Source: Argyresthia goedartella (Eukaryota > Arthropoda > Insecta > Lepidoptera > Argyresthiidae). Taken from it: a stretch of 64,000 nt of DNA. The notes below the pieces were generated by a model, which was not told the origin of the DNA, did not search any database, and worked only from the letters and a program-made list of their open reading frames with translations. Made by a program: the position numbers and the translations under genes. Positions 11,336 to 22,696 of the stretch are shown piece by piece. Location of the stretch: contig OX463822.1 in NCBI GenBank assembly GCA_949825045.1, forward strand, positions 35,528,703 through 35,592,702, read 5' to 3'. Position 1 is the first letter of the stretch. Every line of letters begins with the position of its first letter.

Positions 11336-11597
11336 TTTGGCTCAACACAGACCTTGCTGTTAATAATTTTGTAATTATTTATTCCAGCTTATTAAATAAA
11401 AATAAATCATAATTGTATTAGTTAAGCACAACCTATTTTTAAAAGAGATCTAAAAATAAATCTGTGGGAGTTTCTACGCCCTTCTTCTCCCACAGTGGTC
11501 CAATGTAGAGAAGAGGCAAAAAATGACGTTTGCTAAGCATATGTAAATATCTACAGTAATAAAGTACTTTTGAGTTTGAGTTTGAGTTTGAGTTTGA

Positions 11598-12230
11598 TGG
11601 CTAGATTTGGACAATTTAACACAATATGTACTGATAATGGAACATGCTTCGTATCCTCAGATTTTGAAAATTTCTGATCCTTGAACTGTATTAACCATTT
11701 AACATCGCCAGTATATAACCCAAAAAGCAATGGACAAGCTGAGAGTTATGTTAAAATAGTTAAAAAGGCATTAAAATCAATTATTTTATCGAGATGTAAC
11801 ATTACTTTGATAAACTGTAAATTAAACGAGTTTCTACTACGACATAGATATTCAAAACATACTACGACAAATAAGTCACCGGCAGAAATTTAGTTAGGAT
11901 ACAATTTGCAATGTAGGCTAGATTTGTTGAAGCCGACGTCGCCCTCGTCATCAGTCTCAGCCACACTTGTCCGCCACACGTCCGCCGACAACATTGTTTA
12001 CAGTGTGACAACTGTACGGGAAATAGATCTGTAAGTTTACTGTAATACAGGAGAAACTGTTTTAGTTAAGATATTTAAAAACAATAAGTGCAGTCGGGCA
12101 CGTGCAAAGATTGTGGATAAACTCGATTCTACTATATTTAATGTACTACTTATAAAAAATGGGTTTATACTGAAAAAGCATGCTAACCAGATTTTCCGGA
12201 CAACTGAGTGAGTTACGTTACGTGACTAGT
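11598..12230 (+). pseudogene. Ty3/Gypsy integrase core and C-terminal remnant
   Basis: Resumes the interrupted integrase core: TICTDNGTCF carries the second catalytic Asp, and VYNPKSNGQAESYVK carries the catalytic Glu. A stop (TGA, about 11676) separates these two blocks and a TAG follows PAEI near 11892. Beyond that, weak C-terminal-like sequence runs to about 12210. The 3' LTR is not recognisable. Confidence 0.85.
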
Positions 12231-12252
12231 TGAAACCAAATGCATATTTTAC

Positions 12253-12366
12253 CGTAAGATAGTCATAACCGTAAGATAGTCGTAACCGTTAGTTCATAAA
12301 CTAACGCGTTAGTTTATAAACTATCGCGTTAGTTTATAAACTAACGCGTTAGTTGATCAACTATCG
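12253..12366. repeat. Array of 20-bp palindromic units
   Basis: Four consecutive 20-bp units at 12287, 12307, 12327 and 12347 follow the pattern CGTTAGTTTATAAACTAACG. The third is a perfect palindrome and the others differ by one to a few bases. They are preceded by two 17-bp units of the CGTAAGATAGTCATAAC type (12253-12286). A related single unit occurs at 12643-12662. The array may fold into serial hairpins or cruciforms. Function unknown. Confidence 0.85.
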
Positions 12367-13109
12367 GCAGACCCGTCCAACAGGGTTTAGAATTTACGTT
12401 TATTTTATTATTACATTTCAACCTAACATGAAGAGAATTCGGGGGCTTCGCTGCGCTCGCCCCCTCTAGTCTTCACCTAAGCTACCGAAGTGTTTGCCCT
12501 GAATTTCATTTGAAATTCAAGTTTAAACCAGTTTACTATTTAACGGTTTTAACCATTAGTTTATCAACTAAGGCGTCATATAGTAAGCAGTACGCTACAA
12601 TTTACTATCTGTCGATATTTGACCAACTAACGAGAAAGAAAACGTTAGTTTATCAACCAACGGTTTTGACAATATAACGGTGACACATATAACGCAAAAA
12701 AAGTTAAAAACTATGCTGAAATTTCGCTTACACACAGTCTCACAAATATATAATAAAAATGTTTTAGATTATGTTAGATAACTTATAATTGTTAATTATT
12801 ATGTTAGATAACTTATTAATTGTTAGATTATGATAACTTATCATTAAACAAGTCTAAATCTACCAATCGATAATGAAAACATATTAAAGCCTGAGGATCT
12901 TTTACAAAAAGATCATTGTGTTATCTGCCAAGCCAAGCTAAGTTCACCTGGTATTAAATTAATGACGTGCTCTAAGAGATAGGTAATTATCCAACAGAAT
13001 AAAGTATATTTTGATTGATTGATTGCACTATCTATTTATATAGCTAACGACCCGGGCACCACGACGAGGAATAAGAAAACTACATTAAGATAGAAGGTGT
13101 AGACACCTT
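12367..13109. other. Gene-free AT-rich stretch between Gypsy pieces
   Basis: No credible gene. Contains a GGGGGC...GCCCCC imperfect hairpin near 12441-12465, further half-palindromes related to the upstream array (12557-12575, 12643-12662), and A/T-rich repeats of TTATGTTAGATAACTTA (12768-12840). A short frame at about 12890-12980 with a CVIC motif ends just before a GATT-repeat tail (13008-13023), like a LINE 3' end. One LTR or another element may be hidden here, but I cannot define it. Confidence 0.4.
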
Positions 13110-13425
13110 CGTAGTACGTTTTTTATTAAAAAAATAAAAAATAAATCAGAGTCATAATACAGCGTCACGCCTTTGCCCATACGAGGTAGCAGAGGCACAA
13201 TTGTACCCATTTTGAGCCAGTTATTCAATACCCCATTTTGCGTGACAGGGGGCTAGCCTATTGCTACAGCTATGGAGTAATGAAGGTTTCCTCACGATGT
13301 TATACGTCACTGTTAGAACGTCCGTATAATTTTCTTAAGGTATATTAGTTATCTCATTGGTCAGGAATCGAACCTGCATCTCATGTGTTAGAAGAAAGCG
13401 TGAAATCCATTAGACCACGGAGTTT
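13110..13425 (-). mobile_element. tRNA-derived SINE
   Basis: On the minus strand the head is tRNA-like. A box A equivalent (TGGTCTAATGG, complement of 13407-13417) and a perfect box B (GGTTCGATTCC, complement of 13364-13374) are the two parts of an internal RNA polymerase III promoter. A TCT triplet lies in the anticodon-loop position, resembling tRNA-Arg. The body contains CATCGTGAGGAAACC (around 13297-13311), a stretch I recognise as conserved in lepidopteran SINEs, and a GGCAAAGGCGTGA motif. It ends in an A/T-rich tail. It lies directly upstream of the Gypsy gag remnant, and the frame that starts at 13385 is partly SINE sequence. No clear target duplication found. Confidence 0.7.
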
Positions 13426-13924
13426 ATTTGTCACTTTGAACAATAACAGTTTTCCTTACATGATTTCACAGAAAAATTATTTTCACCCAAAACCTAATGA
13501 AATTGTACTATCATATAAATTTCATACTAGAAATCAACAACACGGGGAAAAAATGCGCGATCACCTAGCTCAGTTGAAAAAACTGTGTAATAAATGTAAC
13601 TTTATAGATTTGGATAGAACTCTGCGAGATCGCTTAGTGTGTAGAATTTTAGATAAAGAGCCACAGAATAAGTTGTTACAACAGAATGTAATGACATTTG
13701 ATCTAGCATGTGTGATTACGACAGCGCATGAGGTGGCGGTTATTGATTCACAGATCATAATTGCGGGGACCAGGAACTGTAAAAGTAATATGGATCATGA
13801 GGAACCGATGGAGGTCAACAAGATAACAGAAAAAATAAATTATAGGCAGAAAGGGACAATTCAGGCAATCGTTATCGCCGTGATAGGAGTACTTATAAAG
13901 CTTGTCAAAAAGTCGGACATATAG
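13426..13924 (+). pseudogene. Ty3/Gypsy gag remnant
   Basis: Capsid-like Gag segment. Blocks such as YKFHTRNQQHGEKMRDHLAQ and CNFIDLDRTLRDRLVC match the Gypsy capsid family (retrotrans_gag type) that I associate with Gypsy elements of the K02A2.6-like group. The N-terminus is lost at the SINE border. The zinc-knuckle part is not recognisable after about 13860. Confidence 0.8.
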
Positions 13925-13999
13925 AGTAAGTCTGTATTAAAAAAATAAAACAAATTGTATTGGATTATAAGAAACGTAGAGCGTCAACAAAATTCGACA

Positions 14000-14095
14000 A
14001 GAGAGAGTTGCTGCATTCTTGGTGAATATTTTACTTAACAATAAACAGTTTGAAATGGAAGTTAACTCAGGCCGTGTTTATACAATAATAATTTA
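14000..14095 (+). pseudogene. Ty3/Gypsy protease N-terminal fragment
   Basis: The short segment KQFEMEVNSGRVYTII aligns by eye with the aspartic protease start. The catalytic DSG/DTG is NSG here, so the active-site Asp is lost. The domain is then interrupted by 14096-15243, and protease sequence resumes at about 15244. Confidence 0.6.
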
Positions 14096-14402
14096 TACAA
14101 GCGAGGGACAGCCAGGCGCATATGGAATGATAGATTTAATTTTATATATTTGGGACAATAAAACAGCTACACGATACATATATCTTACTTAACTAATACA
14201 AAAAAGTGTATTATTGTGGAGCCCACAGCATCATCCACAGGTATACATTATTTGGGGCCATCTGTTGACACAATGTGTATTTGTATTCAAAAAATATTAT
14301 ATTTTAAACCTATAAAACTTGAATTATTATAAAAGAAGAGAAAGGAAAAAAAAAGAACAGAAAACCAGACCTAACAGAAAATGTGTTAGGTCCAATGCAC
14401 TG

Positions 14403-14404
<2 letters not shown>

Positions 14405-14461
<57 letters not shown>

Positions 14462-14463
14462 AA
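14405..14463. repeat. TA microsatellite
   Basis: Nearly uninterrupted alternating TA over about 58 bp, with one extra T near 14449. Confidence 0.95.
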
Positions 14464-14765
14464 TTGTTACAATATAAAATAACTCAGTAACTCAAAAACA
14501 GAAACTGAAACTACAACCGATCCCGATCCTTACCAAAATTTAGGTCCTGAGTTCAGATACTATATCCGAGACCTGTCATTTGAATTTGTAAATAGGTGTA
14601 CTAAATTTGTCTACCGTCTCAAGGTGTGTGTTAAAGTTATTTAAGATAAAATATAGAGCAGCTCTAATCAAACGCCAAATTCATACAGAGAACCTGAAGC
14701 ATGCTTACAGGAATGATATACAAATAAAAAACTTTTTCTAAAGAAAGAGCCCGCAAGCTACAGTC

Positions 14766-14798
14766 ACATACGCACACACACAAACACACACACACCCA

Positions 14799-14839
<41 letters not shown>

Positions 14840-14862
14840 ACATACACACACACACACACAAG
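14766..14862. repeat. CA microsatellite
   Basis: A CA-dinucleotide tract of about 95 bp with several interruptions (CCC, AAA, TACA). The cysteine/valine-rich minus-strand frame across it is an artefact of the repeat. Confidence 0.95.
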
Positions 14863-15243
14863 TACAACATAAAAAAATACCAACCACTACTACTCTACTA
14901 TGCCCCAAATGATAATTATTTTGTGTTTTTATTGTAATTTATCCAATGTATAATTTAGTAATTAAGTGTTGTTACAATTTAGTGATCCAATTTTTTAACA
15001 CTGTCTTGCATATGTTTAACTTCTCCTGGTGACCCTCTATGACATTTGACCCCGCTCCAAATCTAAGGGAAGAGGGAGAGGAGAGGCTGAACATCAGCGC
15101 TACACAGAGTCCCGGCTCTGTGTCAGCAGGAGCTGAGCCACTTCCTATTGCCTCAGCAAAATTATCAATGTAAAATTAGGTACTATCCTTGTATTTTTCT
15201 TGGCAATAAACATTATTACTATTATTATTATTATTATTATTAA

Positions 15244-15990
15244 GTTATCTACCAGTCTTTGCAGAGGTACACGAAGTCCTGCATTTGTTTCACACTGTGT
15301 GGTCGCGAAAAGTTTTCGGTAAATAGATTACCAAGAATGAATGCAGTGGGTATTTTATTGAAAACATCAACAAATAATATGCTGAATATGTTGGGCAAAG
15401 CCAATGTTCAGGTGCAACATAAGACTATCAACACAAATCTGGCGGTCTTTATTGTTGCAAGAAATGGGCCAAGTTTATTAGGGCGTAATTGGTTTGCAGA
15501 TTTCAAGATACAATTAGGAGTTTATAGTATGTAAGTGGAAGTCCACAATGTTTTGAAACTGCCAACTAAATACAAGGAAATAATCGAAGGACGTTAGGTA
15601 TATATTAGGTATATATATACGGGACTATTGGTCAGCATAAGTCCACAAGAAGGGGCGAAACGACGAATTTTAAAGAGTAGACCGATTCCATTTGCGATGA
15701 TATTGCGCGTTTATAAGGAGATAGATTAATTGATAGATGAAGCGACATCAGAGCTCTTGACATTAAATACGCTTAAAGGGCTCTATAAAGTTAAACGACT
15801 TGCTTTTGGTATAAAAGCGTGTCCAGGAATTTTTCAACGATAAATGTCATCATTACTGGCGAACATAGCAAGGGTGACAATTCTTTTGGATGATGAGGTT
15901 GTGAGTGGTAAGACTGTAGAAGAACACAATTACTGACTAGATTTGGTGTTACAAATATTGCTTAGTGGTCTTAAAGTCAATAGGTCTATT
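15244..15990 (+). pseudogene. Ty3/Gypsy protease C-term and RT remnant
   Basis: First part (to about 15540): protease end and linker, with ARNGPSLLGRNWF (LLGRNW is the classic Gypsy post-protease block). From about 15610: RT fragments, including SRPIPFAMILRVYKEID, LKGLYKVKRLAFGIKACPGIFQR (the FG...P.FQR block) and ILLDDEVVSGKT, where the catalytic box reads LLDDE. Stops and frame changes are frequent. It ends at GLKVN, just where RNase H would be expected. The RNase H-integrase part of such an element lies upstream at 6787-12230 instead. Confidence 0.8.
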
Positions 15991-17213
15991 GGATGGCTAC
16001 TTTACTACTTGATTTTGATTGAATCTAAAATACTTACCTAAAAAATGGGTTCACAGTCCCCCCTGTTAGCGAGGTCTACTGTCCACAGGGCTACTAGTAT
16101 TTTTATTTAGAATAGGATTTTGTTTGTTGTCATTAAGACATTGGGTTTAAAATTTGAGGTAAATTCAGATACTCTTACCGCCTCGAGGCCTTCACACACG
16201 GATTTGGGCCAATGCAAGAATGGAAGGAGAGTATTGAGCTTTGTTGGGCAAAGCTGCAAGATAGTTTGCGGAAAATGTAAGAGTTTCGGATATGAAGTCA
16301 ATATTTCTATGATGCTGAGATGATTGAGTAAGGTGTGCTTGGTTTAGTTGTTTGTGTCTTGCCAAAGGCCAGAGGGGGTTATGGTTTGACTCTGTAAAGT
16401 GATTCTTGAAGAGCACTGTTGTGATTGTGATCTTTGGAGAGGATGAACATGTTGGTGAGCTTAGAGCACGCATGTGACACTTTATATCGTCTGAATTTCT
16501 ATTCTTGTGGTTATCTTGGTTGACCGGGCGTGCGAGACGTCCAGTTTCAAGATTGGTAAAAAGTGTCTTTGTCCGACTGTCTCTTCTTGCCTTTATTTCG
16601 CATTTTTCAGCTGATTTTGTGAGGCACACAAGTTTCTTGTTTTCATTTTTTTAAATGATCGCGATTTTTTTTATTGTGGTAAATAGAGGGATGTTTGCTG
16701 TGGCGTCGTTTTTCGATGGATTTCAATCGGACCTGAGAGGCGCACTAGAGACTTCATTCTGCACAGGATATTGCAAGGAAAATGCAAAAGGGGAGATGAA
16801 TGGAAGTTGCTTCGGGGTATTTTCAACCCCCTTTTAGATAAAGCTAGATGCCTGAATTATGTGTGATCGATAGGCTACAATTTGAATAGGAAAATTGCCA
16901 AAATTCAGTCATTTTGATCCAATAAATAGAATGGTAACGACAAACTTTTACGTTCCGTCATTTTGTCAATGGCTGACTCATCATCGATCAACAAAATTCT
17001 AATGTAAATCTAGCAGAGCCACAAGCTTGATGTTCAAACAAGTGAGGTCTACTGTTCTCGAGGAGCCACTGGTTAATGTTGTTGGAGATGACAAACAGGC
17101 CTTGTTGGTTTAGTGGTATTGTATAGTCTGTTCATTGGCTATAATATTTTGGTTAATTTGGCTATTAGAATATAAGTTTTATGCGGTGAATAAATGATGG
17201 TTTGACTTTGAAA
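15991..17213. other. Gene-free stretch
   Basis: I find no homology-bearing frame. The longest frames (minus 16192-16629, 145 aa; plus 16655-16837, 60 aa) have no recognisable domain. GAGGTCTACTGT occurs at 16068 and again at 17043, each followed by a related ACTAG/ACTGG phrase. These could be remains of paired element ends, but are too short to prove it. Block X copy B begins at 17214. Confidence 0.5.
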
Positions 17214-18251
17214 CTGAAATTAACTTGGGTCTTAGAGACTGAATAGATCTTTATCAATTGTGATCAATTTACTGTGGTTTAGTGAGGCATAGCCGAACGG
17301 ATACTGTGTTGTTTTTTTTTATTGTTGCAGGATAATGCACTGTGTTGCAGTTTCACCAGAAGCCTTTGCCGGGCAAACGTAATCGTAACTTTATTTATTC
17401 ATGGTTTGCTTAGTAATTTGTTAGTTAACTCACAAAGTTAATTGATCTTCAATGTGATATTTGGTGAATTAAGTCAAATAGCATACATCCTAGTCGAGTG
17501 TCACTTTCGACTAGGCACACACAATATAGTATTTTGAAATGTTTGAATACCTTAGATCTTGTGGTACAGAGATGAGATTGGTATCCGTTAGTACGGACAT
17601 GTTGAGATTGGAATCCGTTAGTACGGATATGTTGGGGTTGGATTCCGTTGCTACGGAGCTGTTGGGGTTGGATTCCGTTGGTACGGAGATGTTGGGGTTG
17701 GATTCCGTTGGTACGGAAATATTGGGGTTGGCCACGGGTTGGCACCGTTGCGACGACGGCGTTGCATCTGTGGGCACAGATGGCACAAAAGATTCCGTGG
17801 GCACGGACACCTTAGGCTGGCCTTCGGGGATGAAAAGAATCCGTGAGAATATTTTAGTGAGAGAAATTGATTATTTGAATACTTTTCTAAATTGTGTGTG
17901 CTCGGTAGACAGACCTAAAAGTATTGTGAAAATCGAGATACTACTTAAGAGGCAGGATAATCGAGCGAAATGTAGTTGTTGGTTCACAGATGATACAGTC
18001 GTGGACGACTGCAGTGTCAGGTTGGCCGTGTCGTAGTGTACGAATTGAGCTATAGCTATGGCGTAAGGTAGTAGGATAAGTACGGTGACACAAGCGATAC
18101 ATGCATTCGCTTAGGTTGGGCCAATAATTGGGAGGTTAGCTGTGCATGCTAAAAAAAGGGCGTGCGCGCTAGTCAGCGGGTCAGTCTGTATCGAGCAGTC
18201 GTACGGAGCGCACCTCCTCCCATATTATTGGACTAGCCATTCCCCTTGTCT
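17214..18251 (+). repeat. Block X copy B, part 1
   Basis: Matches 1-1075 almost throughout, including the five-unit minisatellite (17576-17725). It differs by loss of about 46 bp near 17790 (relative to 587-632), between two short CAAAAGATT repeats, consistent with slippage. The match breaks at about 18250, where a LINE has inserted. Block X resumes at 29656. Confidence 0.9.
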
Positions 18252-18568
18252 ATAATTCATAATTCATAATTCATAATAGTTTATTACAAAGTCACAAAAT
18301 TTCACAAGGTGGTAAAATAAAAGTTAGTACATTGTGACGCCCTGCTAGGGCACAGCAACATGCGAAGGACAGCCAGTTGTCCATTTTACGAAAAATTGAA
18401 AAAAATTGAAAAATGATTACATTTATGTTCAAAATTTTATAGAGACAATTAACAAAATATTGTAGAGATTATTATTATTAACAATAAATAAATAAATTAA
18501 GAGTAAATTATATAAACATTAAATTAGTAATAACATGTAATGAACAAGTAATTAGCGACTAGAAATAT

Positions 18569-21450
18569 TTACCTAATTTTATCATTGAAAAATTCTTTCA
18601 CATCATAATAGCATTTTTCAATGAGGAACTTCTTTAAATAGGTAATGAATAGTGTTTCTTTCTCTATGTTTTTTAAGTAATTTGGTATGTGATTATATAT
18701 TTTGATGGCCATATGATGGGGACTAGAAGACACGAGTTCTAACTTTGAAAATGGTTTCTTTAATTTATTTTGGTCTCGATTATTCCTTTTATTTTTATTT
18801 TCTAGAGGGGAGTATAAGTTACCGTGTTTTCTTACAAATTTGCAAGATTCTAATATATATATAGAAGTTAAGGTAAGTATTTGGAGTTTTACAAAATAAG
18901 ATCTACAAGATACCATTTGGTCAATATTTGTAAGTATTCTAATACATTTCTTTTGTAGAATAAAAATATCCTTTATTTCACAACAATTCCCCCATAATAT
19001 AATACCATACGATAGTCTGGAATGTGCGTATGCATAGTAGGCTGTGAGCGCAGTTTTGACATCAGTTACCCTTTTTAGTTGATGGAGGGCATAAGTAAAA
19101 GATGATAGTTTGTTTTGCAATCTCTGTATGTAAGGTTTCCAGCTCAAGTTTGTGTCTAGATCGATCCCCAACAAGGTTGCTGTCTTTGTAGTCTCCAGTG
19201 GTATTTGTTTATAGCAATATGAAATTTGTAATGGGACTTTTTGTGAGGGTTTGAATTGAATTAGATTAGTTTTTTTAAGGTTGAGTTCTAAATTTGATTC
19301 ATCTAGCCAGTCGGTGATCTTATCTAGGGTCATATCTAAGCTTTGGTTTAATTCGGTGGTATTCGAGCAGGAAAATAATATGGAAATGTCATCTGCGAAA
19401 AGGGTGCAAGGGTCATCAATTAGATTAGGTAGATTATTTATATAAATAAGAAATAATAAACATCCCAAGACGCTACCTTGGGGAATAGATCCAGTAGAAA
19501 GGACTCTATCTGATCTAACGCATTCTACTTTACCTGTGATAAAATTGGTATTTTCAATCTCTACGTATTGGACACGGTTATGCAGGTACGACTTGAACCA
19601 CCTGTATGCTAAGCCTCTAATCCCAGAGTCGTATAGTCTTTCTAATAGAGTTTCAAAGCATACTCTATCATACGCTTTGCTCATATCGAGCAGTAAACCC
19701 ACAGCATACCGTTTATTGTCTATTGATTAAAAATTTTTTTGCACATAGTTATATATTGCCAATATAGTAGACCTATTTTTACGGAACCCGTATTGGTTAT
19801 CATGTAGTATGTTATATTTTTCATAGAATTTATTCAGTCGTATGGCCATAGCAGTTTCAAAAATTTTTGCTGAAGTAGGCAGTAAAGCAATAGGTCGATA
19901 ATTATGAATGTCAGTGGCAAGTTTTGTAAGAGATGTTTTTAAGGCTTCGGGAAATATTCCTTCTGTAAAAGATTGATTGATAAGTTTACAAAAGGGTACT
20001 GCCAAAATATCCGCGCAATGTTTTACCAGCAACGGAGGAATTTCATCTATACCAAAAGACCTCTTACTCTTAAGGCCTTTTATTATATTAAATGTTTCTT
20101 TTGGTTCAACAGGTGTGAGGAAAAAAGAATTTGTTATTTTACTTGCGGGAAGATTGTTTTTCTCTAATCTAGATTTATGTGACTTTCCTATAGATGCAAA
20201 TAGATTATTGAATTCATTTGCAACTATTTTCGGGTTAGATAAAGTATTGTTTGAAAATTTGAGTCTTATATTTTGTATAATTTTATATTTGTTTGTTACA
20301 TTGTGTATTATTTTCCACATACATTGGGTTTTATTAACTGAACTATTAAATTTATATATGTTGATAAGTTTCTTAGATTTACAAACTATCCTTTTTAGAG
20401 ATTTGCAGTACATTTTATAGTAGTTTCGTAGAACTTTATTATTAGTCTGTGATATTAGTAGTTTTAATTGTCTTTTATTGCGACATGATATTTTTATACC
20501 CTTAGTTAGGTAAGTATTTTTCTGGTTTGGCTTATATTTTATTAATATTTTAGGAATACATTTATTTAGGGCTGTATGTATAATATTATCAAATGTATTA
20601 AGATTATCATTCACATTTTTATCAGGTACTAATATACTTTCCCAGTCTACTGTTGAGATTTCGTTTTTAAATCTATTTATATTGAAATCGTTAAAATTAC
20701 GCTTGATCAATGTAAAGTGGTTAGGGTTTTGAATATTAAGAGGAGTAGAGAACAAGACACTTCTATGGTCCGAAAGACCTAATTCTTGGACATCGACATG
20801 GTAGTCTTTTTTATTAAAGTTTGTAAAGATTAAGTCTATGCATTTTGAACTGGTTGGTGTAACTCTCGTCGGCTTTGTGACTTTTTGATGAAAATTATAA
20901 CTTAACATGAAATTTGAAAGCCTAACTTTTTCGTGTTTATTTAAAAAATCTATATTCATATCACCAGCTATCATGATGTTTTTAGAATTTTCTTTGGTAT
21001 AGATATATCTTAAAAGTTTTTCTAAAGAATTGTAAAATTTGTTAAATTCTCGACTACTACTAGGCCAATACAGATTTACAATTAATAAATTAATTATGGG
21101 AATTTCAATTGCACATATTTCGAAAACCATTTCTATTGACTTAGATGAGATGTCTATACGTTCTAAATATTCAAATGTATTTTTTATTAATATACAAACA
21201 CCCCCACCTGTATGTTGTTCACGACAGAATGTCGCGCCTAAATTATAGTTATGAATTTTTAGTAATTTCTTCTTTTCGCTACTTATCCAAGTTTCAGATA
21301 TGCACAAGACATGTAGGTTAGGTTTTTCCTCGATGAGTGCATCAAGAAGATGTATTTTGTTAGAAATACTTTGAATATTTTGGAACAATACATTAAGGTT
21401 AGTTTCGCCATTGGGTATGGTGTTTGAGGATGGTATTGGATTTACATGGT
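18569..21450 (-). pseudogene. LINE ORF2: endonuclease and RT, one nonsense codon
   Basis: The endonuclease begins near 21388 (FQNIQSISNKIHLLDAL, ISETWISS, AGDMNIDFL, LSDHRSVLF for the SDH motif). The RT follows with YRPIALLPTSAKIFE, NQYGFRKNRST, LDMSKAYDRV, GSIPQGSVLGCLLF and LFADDISILF (FADD box), ending YYDVKEFFND. A TAA at 19727-19729 splits it into 553- and 377-codon pieces in the same frame. Apart from that one codon the frame is open. The frame is also open upstream of 21388 and overlaps the end of ORF1, with no obvious ATG, so initiation may be by re-initiation. I placed the left edge at ORF1's stop. Confidence 0.92.
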
Positions 21451-22511
21451 TATCTAATATTTGAGGGACGAAAAAATGACTGACTATTATTGTTTACATA
21501 ATTATCAATGTCTGTATCTATATTGTAGTTCCAGTCCTTAATTTCTACAATCTTTTTAAAGATGTCCTCAAACATAACACGCATGCCAAAGTTTTTAATA
21601 GTACCCCTACGTGGATGGAACGTCGTTTCATCGTATTTCAGATTGCGGTTTGAGTCAATCAAATATGCGTACTCGTATTTAATTACATCATCATTTAGTA
21701 GTTTATTAAAATTTTCCACTCTCCAGTTGAATACATTGGCATTGCTTGCACAGATGAATGTTGGTAGACAGATTAAAATGTTGGTACTTTGTATTCTTTG
21801 TAATGTTGTTCGGATCGATAAAACAAGTTCTCTGTAGTTGTTGGAGCTATTAAAATCGTCTTCACCCAGGAGTATAATACAGAAGTCATTTATTGTATAG
21901 TCCACTATCTTCAGCTCTATGTCTTTTAGTAGGTTTTTTATATCACGATTTGGCATTAGGTAGTGACAGAGATCATATTTTTCCTGTTCAAATGTATTTT
22001 CTGCAATATTTAGAATTTTGTTTCTTCTGTTTGTACTAATGACACATATTTTATTTCTGGTCTGAGAATTCACAGTGAGAGTTGGCTTCGGTAATGTAGA
22101 GTTGTTCGAGTTCTCAATCAGTTTCAATTCTAAATTATTCATTAGGTTTTTTAGCTCTATAATGTCCTTGTTGGCCTGTGATAGTTGTTCTTGTAAATCT
22201 AAAATCTGCTTCTCTAATTTAATTTTTTCTATTTCTAAGTTATAGTCTCGTGCAGACGCGGGATGTTGGGGCGTTTTGGATCTGTGACTAATATTAGAAA
22301 TCCTGTTTTTTCTGGGTGTAGACGAGTTTTGGGCCATTAATGGAGGGCTTGTACATAGGGTTTTAAGGATTCCAACTTCCTGTGTAAGTTTGTCTACAGT
22401 TCTTTTTAACTCATTGTTCTCAATGATGGTGTTTTCTAACTCATTCTGGGTAGTCATCAATTCGGAGGTTAGTGTAGTAATCCGGTGTTGTAGATCCTGA
22501 GTGCTGCTAAT
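21450..22511 (-). CDS. LINE ORF1, main part
   Basis: Codes for most of a protein of about 359 aa. Two heptad-rich coiled-coil segments (one from the split point, one around YNLEIEKIKLEKQILDLQEQ) are followed by a C-terminal domain of about 170 aa. That domain's layout (ICVIST start, IILLGEDDF in the middle, a late His in TFHPRRGTIKNFG) resembles the SGNH-type esterase of CR1-like ORF1 proteins, although the nucleophile GDS motif is not evident. That domain call is tentative. The apparent Met-initiated N-terminus at 22595 is BEL LTR sequence. The true first six codons are at 29571-29588. It overlaps the start of the ORF2 frame. Confidence 0.85.
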   Translation of the reverse strand: MSSTQDLQHRITTLTSELMTTQNELENTIIENNELKRTVDKLTQEVGILKTLCTSPPLMAQNSSTPRKNRISNISHRSKTPQHPASARDYNLEIEKIKLEKQILDLQEQLSQANKDIIELKNLMNNLELKLIENSNNSTLPKPTLTVNSQTRNKICVISTNRRNKILNIAENTFEQEKYDLCHYLMPNRDIKNLLKDIELKIVDYTINDFCIILLGEDDFNSSNNYRELVLSIRTTLQRIQSTNILICLPTFICASNANVFNWRVENFNKLLNDDVIKYEYAYLIDSNRNLKYDETTFHPRRGTIKNFGMRVMFEDIFKKIVEIKDWNYNIDTDIDNYVNNNSQSFFRPSNIR

Positions 22512-22516
22512 ACATG

Positions 22517-22696
22517 TGTTATGCGGGAGCCTAGGGTTTTGGTAGACTTGAAACACTTGTTTTCTGCTAATTATGAATTTATTCCGTGCAAGCACACACT
22601 ACATGTTGGAGTTGAAGTTCAAGTAAAAAAGGGAAACGGAAACCACACAATTAAAAGGTAATAAAAAACTTAACATAATGTTGCCAGTTGCCAACA
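22517..22696 (-). repeat. BEL/Pao 3' LTR
   Basis: 180 bp, identical by eye to 29391-29570. Downstream LTR for the minus-strand element. The bases just inside it (22697-22720) contain GGGGGCCGCG on the plus strand (C-rich on the coding strand), so no conventional polypurine tract is visible. Read with LINE sequence beyond it, it creates a spurious Met start at 22595. Confidence 0.95.

Larger units (their letters stand above)
8531..11597 (+). mobile_element. CR1-like LINE, 5'-truncated, inserted in Gypsy integrase
   Basis: A 5'-truncated LINE starts inside its endonuclease at about 8531 and ends in a hexamer tail of TTTGAG units (about 11568-11595). The interrupted Gypsy integrase resumes straight after. 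TGATG occurs just before the LINE (in GAAGTGATG) and just after its tail (TTTGATGGC), a plausible 5-bp target duplication. The same family as the minus-strand copy at 1742-3595. The 3' UTR runs from 11336 and includes a stretch around 11460 with no coding potential. Confidence 0.9.
14096..15243 (+). mobile_element. Insertion with microsatellites and a LINE-like 3' tail
   Basis: About 1.15 kb separates the two halves of the Gypsy protease. It holds a TA tract (14405-14463), a CA tract (14766-14862), and from about 14990 a non-coding stretch ending with AATAAACATT and an ATT-repeat tail (15207-15243), as at the 3' end of a LINE. No coding sequence survives. It may be more than one insertion. 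Confidence 0.55.

Noticed and set aside
12287..12366. CRISPR-like array
   Set aside because: Palindromic units are head to tail with no spacers, in a eukaryotic transposon context.
13355..13425. Functional tRNA-Arg gene
   Set aside because: The A and B boxes are good, but the stems are poor and a SINE body follows directly, so it is a SINE head.
14664..14870. 68-aa cysteine/valine-rich minus-strand frame
   Set aside because: Translation of a CA microsatellite.
22512..22595. Met start of LINE ORF1 at 22595
   Set aside because: This part is BEL LTR sequence. The LINE frame joins to the six codons at 29571-29588 once the insertion is set aside.
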